Assembly (NCBI GenBank): GCA_021324445.1
Contig: JAJPJC010000215.1
Location: forward strand, 1-39,087
Direction: 5' to 3'
From: Isosphaeraceae bacterium
GTDB lineage: Bacteria; Planctomycetota; Planctomycetia; Isosphaerales; Isosphaeraceae
Length of the DNA: 39,087 nt
How positions within the stretch are numbered: the stretch's first letter is position 1; every line of letters starts with the position of its first letter. A model generated the notes under the pieces. The model made no database searches. It saw only the letters and a list, made by a program, of their open reading frames with translations, and was not told the DNA's origin. Below, piece after piece: positions 33,444-39,087 of the stretch. The translations under genes were made by a program, and so were the position numbers.

Positions 33444-33614
33444 CCTGTTTACATGGCTTCGAAGAATCCTCCATAATAATCGTCCTCAACGCACGCCTGA
33501 CCTGCCGCCGAGTTTTTCGAGCCGATCGCCACGGCCTCACGAACCGGGATCGGCGCCGGCGCCCGGCGCAGTGTGAGCCTTCCACCACGAGAGCCCCCCG
33601 AGAACGATGCTCCC

Positions 33615-34424
33615 ATGACCACGACGCCCGCGGCCCCGGCCGCACCTCCCAAGTTCGACAACCAGGGCCAATACAGCCGCTCCGGGATCTTGCGCTATGA
33701 GAAGATCTTCGGCGCCGGGTATATCAGCACGGGCGGCCAGGCCACGACCGAGGATTTGTGCGCCCGGCTGGGTCCGGCGCTGCGACCGGGGGTGCGCGTC
33801 CTCGACGTGGGCAGCGGCATCGGCGGCGCCGCGTTTCACCTGGCGCGGACCTACGGCGCCACGGTCACGGGCATCGACCTGGCCGAGGAGATGGTCGCCA
33901 TTGCTCAGGATCAGGCGGAACGGCTGGGCATGACCGACTCGGTCACGTTCCTGCTCGGCGACGTGCTGGAGATGATGTTTGCCGAACCGTTCGACCTCAT
34001 CTGGAGCCGCGATGCGTTCATGCACATCGCCGATAAGCCCCGGCTTTTCGGCCGGCTCCATCAGCTCATGGCCCCCGGCGGCCACCTGGTGATCACCGAC
34101 TACGCGCGGGGGAAGACGCCGGGCTCCCCGGACTTCGAACGCTACCTCGAGAAAACCGGCTACCATGTCCTCGAGCCGGCAGCCTACGGCGAGCGGCTCC
34201 GCGCCGCCGGGTTCGAGCACGTGGTCGTGGACGATGCCACGGCAAGATTCATCGAGATCCTCCAGAGTGAGTCGGACCGCCTGGTCCAGAATCAGGCCGA
34301 GTTCCTGACGTCGTTCACCCAGGCTGACCTGCACTACCTGGTCGAGCGCTGGGCGATGAAAGTCGGTTTCTGCCGCGACGGCGACATGAAGTGGGGCATC
34401 TACCTGGCAACCAAGAGGAGCTGA
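33615..34424 (+). CDS. Phosphoethanolamine N-methyltransferase-like (plant/Plasmodium PMT type)
   Basis: A 269-residue SAM-dependent methyltransferase. The order of motifs follows the Plasmodium/plant PMT enzymes closely: QYSRSGILRYEKIFG, then GYISTGG, motif I VLDVGSGIGGAAFHLA, motif II GIDLAEEMV, IWSRDAFMHIADKPRLF, and LMAPGGHLVITDYARG. The Tyr/His pair used for catalysis in PMT corresponds to Tyr20 and His137. The length also agrees (Plasmodium enzyme about 266). PMT methylates phosphoethanolamine three times to phosphocholine. In bacteria this type is uncommon, and the substrate could instead be another small amine. ATG 33615 has only a weak GAG upstream; GTG 33573 is in frame. It is the first of three same-strand genes with a permease and a phosphatidylcholine synthase. 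Confidence 0.85.
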   Translation: MTTTPAAPAAPPKFDNQGQYSRSGILRYEKIFGAGYISTGGQATTEDLCARLGPALRPGVRVLDVGSGIGGAAFHLARTYGATVTGIDLAEEMVAIAQDQAERLGMTDSVTFLLGDVLEMMFAEPFDLIWSRDAFMHIADKPRLFGRLHQLMAPGGHLVITDYARGKTPGSPDFERYLEKTGYHVLEPAAYGERLRAAGFEHVVVDDATARFIEILQSESDRLVQNQAEFLTSFTQADLHYLVERWAMKVGFCRDGDMKWGIYLATKRS

Positions 34425-34507
34425 GCTCTGCGGCCGCCGTGCTCCTTCGCGGCGCGGAGGGACTGGTCTTCACGCACGCGCCGCACCACGCACCACGAGA
34501 TGATCCC

Positions 34508-36094
34508 GTGTCGCGGAGCCCGACGGACGATACTCGGGACCTGGCCGCCTTCGGCTACAAGCCGGAGCTGGATCGGACGCTGGGTGGCTTCTCGTCCTTC
34601 GCCGCGGGGTTCTCGTATATTTCAATCCTGACCGGCGTGTTCCAGTTGTTCTACGTGGGCTACGGCGCGGGGGGTCCGGCCTTCTTCTGGACCTGGCCGG
34701 CCGTCTTCCTCGGGCAAATGACCGCGGCCCTGTGCTTTGCCGAGCTGGCGGCGCGGTACCCGCTCTCGGGGGGGGTCTACCAGTGGTCGCAGCGGACCGG
34801 CTCGCGGGCCGTCGGCTGGATGGCCGGATGGGTCTACCTCTGCGGGTCAATCATCAGCCTGGCGGCCGTGGCCCTGGCGCCGCAGGCCACGCTCCCCCAG
34901 ATCTCGCCCGCGTTCCAGTTGATCGGAGACCCGGCCGTGAAGTTGGATGCCGCCAAGAACGCCGTGCTGCTCGGTTGCATCCTCATCGTCGCGACGACAG
35001 TGATCAACGCCATCGGAGTGCGGCTGATGGCGCGGATCAACAATGTCGGAGTCATCGCCGAGCTGGTCGGGGTGACCCTGCTGATCGCCTTGCTGGCGGC
35101 CCGGGTGCGGCGGGGGCCTGCGATCCTGTTCGAGACTCAGGGGCACGGCAGCGGCCAGGCCCTGGGATATCTGGGCCCGTTCCTGGCCGCGGCGCAGATG
35201 GCCTCCTACGTGTTGTACGGGTTCGACACCGCGGGGACCCTGGCCGAGGAGACCGACCAGCCCCGCCGCCGTGCTCCGCACGCGATCCTCTCGGCCCTCG
35301 GCGCGGCCGCGGTGGCCGGCGCCCTGTTGATCCTCTGCGGCATCCTGGCCGTCAGCGATCCGACACGGGACGAGCTGGGCGAAATTCACGGCGGGCTCCC
35401 CTTCCTCGTGAAGGACGTGCTGGGATCCCGCCTCGGCGCCATCTTCCTGGCGGATGTGGTCTTCGCCGTGTTTGTCTGCGCCCTGGCCGTCCACGCCGGA
35501 ACGGTCCGGCTCGTCTTCGCGATGGCCCGGGATAACAACCTGCCGATGGCCCATGCGCTGGCGCACCTGCCGGAGCGGACGCGAACCCCACTCCTGCCGG
35601 TGGTCCTGATCGGCGGCCTCGCCGCAGCCCTCCTGATCGTCAATATCAACCTGCCCTACGTGGTCGAGACCCTTTGCTCGGTCGCGATCATCTGGGTGAA
35701 CCTGGCCTACCTCCTGGTCACCTTGCCGATGCTGATCGCACGGCTTCGAACCCGACGACCGCCCGCGCAGGCGCGCACCGAGGTCGAGGACATCGCGACC
35801 GGCGAGGGCCTGTTCTCGATGGGCCGCCTCGGGCTGCCGGTCAATGCGGTCGCGGTCGTCTGGGGCCTCTTCGTGATCATCAACATCAGTTGGCCGCGCC
35901 CGGAGATCTATGGATCGGACCCCTGGGGCCGCTTCGCGGCTCCCCTTTCCACCCTGGCCCTGGTCGCCCTGGGCGCGGTCTACTATCTGTTGGTCCAACG
36001 CCAGCGTGAGGGAATCCTGGCGGAACACGCTGCTTCGCCCGAACGGGTCGGGGGACGCAGCCCCCTCCTCCAAGAGGCCCCGACCGGACGGTAG
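34508..36094 (+). CDS. APC superfamily permease (ACT-like; possibly amine/choline/ethanolamine)
   Basis: A 528-residue inner-membrane transporter with about 12 helices. The N-terminal block (GGFSSFAAGFSYISILTGVF, then FAELAARYPLSGGVYQWSQR) is typical of the amino acid/choline transporter (ACT) branch of the APC superfamily, which includes GABA, choline and basic amino acid permeases. A FAELAARYPxSGGxYxW stretch forms the helix-1 to helix-3 substrate pocket in this branch. GTG 34508 is the most reasonable start, without a strong ribosome binding site; the frame is open to 34391. It lies 83 bases after the methyltransferase and 56 bases before the phosphatidylcholine synthase, which makes ethanolamine or choline uptake a plausible job, though this is inference. 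Confidence 0.82.
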   Translation: MSRSPTDDTRDLAAFGYKPELDRTLGGFSSFAAGFSYISILTGVFQLFYVGYGAGGPAFFWTWPAVFLGQMTAALCFAELAARYPLSGGVYQWSQRTGSRAVGWMAGWVYLCGSIISLAAVALAPQATLPQISPAFQLIGDPAVKLDAAKNAVLLGCILIVATTVINAIGVRLMARINNVGVIAELVGVTLLIALLAARVRRGPAILFETQGHGSGQALGYLGPFLAAAQMASYVLYGFDTAGTLAEETDQPRRRAPHAILSALGAAAVAGALLILCGILAVSDPTRDELGEIHGGLPFLVKDVLGSRLGAIFLADVVFAVFVCALAVHAGTVRLVFAMARDNNLPMAHALAHLPERTRTPLLPVVLIGGLAAALLIVNINLPYVVETLCSVAIIWVNLAYLLVTLPMLIARLRTRRPPAQARTEVEDIATGEGLFSMGRLGLPVNAVAVVWGLFVIINISWPRPEIYGSDPWGRFAAPLSTLALVALGAVYYLLVQRQREGILAEHAASPERVGGRSPLLQEAPTGR

Positions 36095-36150
36095 TCCCTG
36101 GAGGAGGCGGCTCCGTCCGCCGACCTTGATCTGTTCAAGGAGACGCGGCC

Positions 36151-36978
36151 ATGGTCAAGCTGCAAGTACGGAAGCGGCGGCGGTCGGCGAAACCGCCGCG
36201 CGAGCGGCGGGTGCCTGGCGCGCTCCAACGCGTCCTGGGCTGGTGCGTGCACGGCTACACGGCGCTGGGCTTGGTGGCCGCCGCGATCATCGCGGTGCTC
36301 CTGGTGCAGGGCGGTCCGGCAGCCTTCCGCTGGTGCTTCCTGCTGATGGTGGCCGCCACGGTGGTGGACGCGACCGACGGTACGCTGGCGCGCCGGGTCC
36401 GGATCAAGGAGGCCGTGCCCAACTTCGACGGCCGCCGGCTCGATGACATCATCGACTTCCTGACCTACACGTTTCTGCCGCTCCTGTTGATCTGGCGCGC
36501 GGGGATCCTGCCGGCAGGATACGAGCCGTGGCTCTTCCTGCCCCTGCTGGCCAGTGTCTACGGCTTCTGCCAGGTCCAGGCCAAGACCGACGACGGCTAC
36601 TTCCTGGGCTTCCCCTCGCTCTGGAATGTCGTGGCCCTTTACCTGTACGCCCTGCCGTTCGGGAGGGGGATCTCGCTGGCGATCGTGGTCGTGCTGGCGG
36701 TCCTGACTTTCGTGCCGAGTCGCTACCTTTATCCATCGCTGCCGGGCTCCTTCAATCGGGCCACGACGATCCTGGGCATCCCCTGGACCATCTCACTGGT
36801 CTGGATCATCTGGAACCTGCCTGACGGCTCCGGATCCCGATCCGGACTGGATCCGGCCGCGATGCGGGTGGCCTGGGTCTCGATGAGCTATCCCGTCTTC
36901 TACCTGGTCGCCTCGTGGGTGATCAGCCTGGCTCATCGGCTGAAGCGCGCGCCGGCTCCCCCAGACAGCGGCGCTTGA
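36151..36978 (+). CDS. pcs: Phosphatidylcholine synthase (CDP-alcohol phosphatidyltransferase family)
   Basis: A 275-residue membrane enzyme. AAGGAG lies 8 bases before ATG 36151. The CDP-alcohol motif D-x2-DG-x2-AR-x12-G-x3-D-x3-D is present with Asp73, Asp76, Gly77, Ala80, Arg81, Gly94, Asp98 and Asp102. The 12-residue spacer between AR and G (RRVRIKEAVPNFDG region) is the mark of phosphatidylcholine synthase rather than of PgsA- or PssA-type enzymes. The later TDDGYFLGFPSLWNVV block is also Pcs-like. It condenses choline with CDP-diacylglycerol to give phosphatidylcholine and CMP in the inner membrane. The N-terminus is very basic (RKRRRSAKPP), then six to eight helices follow. It converges with the MFS gene 16 bases downstream. 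Confidence 0.88.
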   Translation: MVKLQVRKRRRSAKPPRERRVPGALQRVLGWCVHGYTALGLVAAAIIAVLLVQGGPAAFRWCFLLMVAATVVDATDGTLARRVRIKEAVPNFDGRRLDDIIDFLTYTFLPLLLIWRAGILPAGYEPWLFLPLLASVYGFCQVQAKTDDGYFLGFPSLWNVVALYLYALPFGRGISLAIVVVLAVLTFVPSRYLYPSLPGSFNRATTILGIPWTISLVWIIWNLPDGSGSRSGLDPAAMRVAWVSMSYPVFYLVASWVISLAHRLKRAPAPPDSGA

Positions 36979-36994
36979 GCGCCGATCGGGCGGA

Positions 36995-38398
36995 TCAGTT
37001 CGCGGCCCCGCCCCAGTCGGGGTCGAGGACGGCTTGAGGGGCCGTGGTGCTGGCGGCCAGGTCTTGGGCCTCCTCGGCCCGGGCCAGGCGCTGACCCTCC
37101 GGGACGTCGACCAGAGCCAGCAGCAGGCCGCCGGCGACGAAGAAGGCAATGACGGCGAGGATCGCCCCGCGGCTGGAGCCGGTCCAGCGATTGATCTGGC
37201 CGAAGATCGCGGGGCCGAAAATGCCGGCGAATTTCTCGGCGGTCCCGAAGAAACCGAAGAATTCGCCAGACTTGTCCCGCGGGACCAGGCTGGCGAACAG
37301 CGAGCGGCTCAGGGCCTGTGTCCCCCCCTGCACCGCGCCGACCAGGAACGCCAGGAGCAGGAAGTGGAACCCGGTCCTCATGAAGTAGCCGACGATACAG
37401 ATCCCCACGTAGGCCGTCAGTCCCAGCGCGATCGACCGCTTGGCGCCGATCCGGCCCGCCAGCGCCCCGAAGAGGAACGCGCACGGGATGCCGACGAACT
37501 GCACCAGCACGACTGAGCCGATGATGATTCCCTGGTCGATCCCGATCTCGGTGGCGTAGGGGGCGGCCATCCGGATGATCGTGCCGATACCGTCGTTGTA
37601 GATGAGGAAGGCCAGGAGCATGAGGAACGCCTGGCGGTAGTGCCGCAGGCCGCGGCCGGTCGCGATCAACCGGTCGACGGCGGCCCGGACGGGCAGGACG
37701 GCTGCGGGATCATACCCCGCCGGCAGCCCGGCCGAGGGCGGCTCCGGCACGCGGCGGAACAGCGGGATCGAGAAGACCAGCCACCAGACCGCGACCGACA
37801 AGAACGACAGTCGCGCGGGGAGCGTCTGCTGGGCATCGGTGAGGTTGGCTCCCGACGGCAACCCGAACCACTCCGGCTTCTGAATCCACGCCAGGTTCAG
37901 CGCCAGCAGCCCGCCGCCACCGAGGTAGCCCAGGGCATAACCGGCCGTGGAGACGCGGTCGACCTCGTCGTCGCGCGCAATGTGGGGCAGGAGCGCGTCG
38001 TAGAAGACGAAGCTGCCGTTGGCCCCGATGTTGGCCAGGATGAACAGGATCGAGGCCAGCACCCAGTCGCCGGTGTCGATGAGGAACATCCCGGCGATCG
38101 ACGCCAGTCCCAGCGCCATGAAGCCGCCGAGCATCCGCTTCTTTCGGCCGTTGAAGTCGGCCATCGTCCCCAAGAGTGGCCCCAGCACGGCGATGATGAC
38201 CATCGCCAAGGTGGTGGCATCGGCGTACCACCGGGTTGCCTCCTCCCGCTTCATCCCGGCGCAGGCGACCTTCTCGTAATAGATCGGGAAGACGGCGGTG
38301 ATGATGGTGCACATCATCGCCGAGTTCGCCCAATCGTACATCGCCCAGGCCCGGAGTTCCGGACGGTCCAGACCCAGCTTCCTCAACCAGTCGTTCAT
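36995..38398 (-). CDS. UMF1/Atg22-type MFS transporter
   Basis: A 467-residue transporter with about 12 membrane helices. The N-terminal AWAMYDWANSAMMCTIITAV, followed by FPIYY, is the signature of the UMF1 (Atg22-like) branch of the major facilitator superfamily, as is LGTMADFNGRKKRMLGGFMA with the loop 2-3 MFS motif. Atg22 relatives export amino acids from vacuoles; bacterial substrates are unknown. ATG 38398 has GGGAG about 9 bases upstream; the 11 residues open before it are rejected. The gene is convergent with pcs and probably transcribed on its own. Confidence 0.88.
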   Translation of the reverse strand: MNDWLRKLGLDRPELRAWAMYDWANSAMMCTIITAVFPIYYEKVACAGMKREEATRWYADATTLAMVIIAVLGPLLGTMADFNGRKKRMLGGFMALGLASIAGMFLIDTGDWVLASILFILANIGANGSFVFYDALLPHIARDDEVDRVSTAGYALGYLGGGGLLALNLAWIQKPEWFGLPSGANLTDAQQTLPARLSFLSVAVWWLVFSIPLFRRVPEPPSAGLPAGYDPAAVLPVRAAVDRLIATGRGLRHYRQAFLMLLAFLIYNDGIGTIIRMAAPYATEIGIDQGIIIGSVVLVQFVGIPCAFLFGALAGRIGAKRSIALGLTAYVGICIVGYFMRTGFHFLLLAFLVGAVQGGTQALSRSLFASLVPRDKSGEFFGFFGTAEKFAGIFGPAIFGQINRWTGSSRGAILAVIAFFVAGGLLLALVDVPEGQRLARAEEAQDLAASTTAPQAVLDPDWGGAAN

Positions 38399-38677
38399 GG
38401 CGCGCGACTCCCTGCGACGGCTCGCTCCCATGGTGGTAAGATCCCCAATCCCCGCCCCGCGTCAAGAGAGGAACGACTCGGAGCATGTCTGAGACGGGCC
38501 ACCGAGGCGACCGCGCGGCTCCGCTCTCCCCCGGATCGCCGGGAGGAACGGGAACGAGGCCCCCAGACCCAAGGGAACCGGACCTGGTCCGGCCCAGAGA
38601 CCACCGCCTCCGACGCCGGCTTCGGGGTGCATAACCCGGCCGCGGCCGTTTGTAAGAATTCGAGACCTGCTCCCCCC

Positions 38678-38786
38678 GAAATTACGTCACATCACGTCAC
38701 AGCCTTGTGCCGCTTGGACTTACAGCACGAAACCGGGCCAAGAAATCACGTCACGCTCGTCACAGCCTTACGCCGCTTGGACTTCC
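38678..38786. repeat. Two direct repeats of 45 bases
   Basis: The units at 38678-38722 and 38742-38786 share GAAAT, ACGTCAC, CGTCACAGCCTT and GCCGCTTGGACTT, with a period of 64 bases. Within each unit ACGTCAC-like words recur (three in copy 1, two in copy 2). This looks like a small direct-repeat element or operator array; no coding frame fits. Confidence 0.65.
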
Positions 38787-38971
38787 GTCGCGCCACGGCG
38801 TGCGATCCCGCCGCGACGGCTCATCCCGGAACTCGCCTCCTGTCAAGAGGGCGCGGCGACGGTGAGTTTGGCGCGCTGGAGCCGGATCGGCGGGCAGCGG
38901 GGACGGGGGCTCGCGGCGGCGCAGACCCCCTGGCCTCTCCTGAAAGGGTGTACGAAAAGTCGGTTGGTGCC

Positions 38972-38977
38972 TATAAT
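38972..38977 (+). promoter_or_regulatory. Possible -10 box
   Basis: A perfect TATAAT stands in a GC-rich setting, preceded by GGTTGGTGCC. No -35 box with correct spacing (16-18 bases) is evident, so this may be an isolated match or part of an extended -10 promoter for a gene past the window edge. Confidence 0.3.
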
Positions 38978-39087
38978 TCCACTCGACTCTGGCGATTTTA
39001 CTCAATCTTCGAGGAGTTTCTCTCCCCAATTCCGCGCCGGTGGCGCGGACAACGAACCTCGGGTGCGTCCGGTGATCAAACGCACCC

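Larger units (their letters stand above)
38399..39087. other. Non-coding tail of the window
   Basis: About 690 bases without a convincing gene; the minus-strand frames here are Arg-rich and lack ribosome binding sites. It contains a pair of direct repeats (38678-38786) and a TATAAT box at 38972-38977. Because the sequence after 38990 has GAGGAG (about 39010) but no clear start, a plus-strand gene may begin beyond the window end. Confidence 0.45.

Noticed and set aside
38760..39029. 89-codon minus-strand frame at the right end
   Set aside because: It overlaps the direct repeat, is Arg/Pro-rich and has no ribosome binding site.

Overview
This GC-rich window most likely comes from a planctomycete of the Isosphaeraceae type. 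That is an inference from three things: two short secreted proteins with the RLExKxLLSA N-terminal signature (LEPR-XLL-like) known from Planctomycetota, several secreted proteins with long Pro/Gly-rich stretches, and the gene mix (orphan TolC arrays, TPR proteins, phosphatidylcholine enzymes). No rRNA, tRNA, CRISPR array, transposase or phage gene was seen.

Layout. (1) 1-9218 is an efflux region: the 3' end of one RND adaptor, a convergent secreted TPR protein, then an operon of RND permease, lipoprotein adaptor and a one-TM Ser/Gly-linker TPR protein. (2) 9517-20630 is an outer-membrane island with four paralogous TolC-like proteins, two paralogous LEPR-XLL-type proteins and one secreted PDZ protein. 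The first two TolC genes are on +, everything else on -. All four TolC proteins and the unrelated PDZ protein end in nearly the same proline-rich tail (LPPV..GPPPATR). (3) 20869-25344 holds a patatin phospholipase, an orphan sugar-binding-type lipoprotein, a LarA/DUF2088-like protein and a small Tyr/Gly-rich secreted protein. (4) 25790-27841 is an Nramp metal transporter fused to a universal stress domain, with an AT-rich promoter-like leader. (5) 27871-28889 has three small genes of toxin-antitoxin flavour, including a ribbon-helix-helix (HicB-type) protein. (6) 28878-33443 has an MBOAT-like acyltransferase, a GNAT acetyltransferase and a pair of M16 peptidase subunits. The intergenic gaps here are filled by repeat elements bounded by 7-bp degenerate repeats. 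(7) 33615-36978 is a probable choline-lipid cassette: a plant/Plasmodium-type phosphoethanolamine N-methyltransferase, an APC/ACT-type permease and a phosphatidylcholine synthase. A convergent UMF1-type MFS transporter (36995-38398) and a repeat-containing non-coding tail follow.

How the parts may work together. The RND pump needs a TolC-type outer-membrane partner, and four candidates lie directly downstream; the common C-terminal tail suggests these proteins share a periplasmic partner or sorting route. In the choline cassette a head-group precursor could be imported, methylated and condensed with CDP-diacylglycerol to give phosphatidylcholine. The M16 pair is a standard active/inactive heterodimer. 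The most novel-looking signals are the shared tail across unrelated proteins, the heptad-bounded repeats that appear to supply the Shine-Dalgarno sequences and one C-terminus of the M16 genes, and the choline-lipid cassette. All functional statements rest on recognised motifs read by eye, not on database searches.
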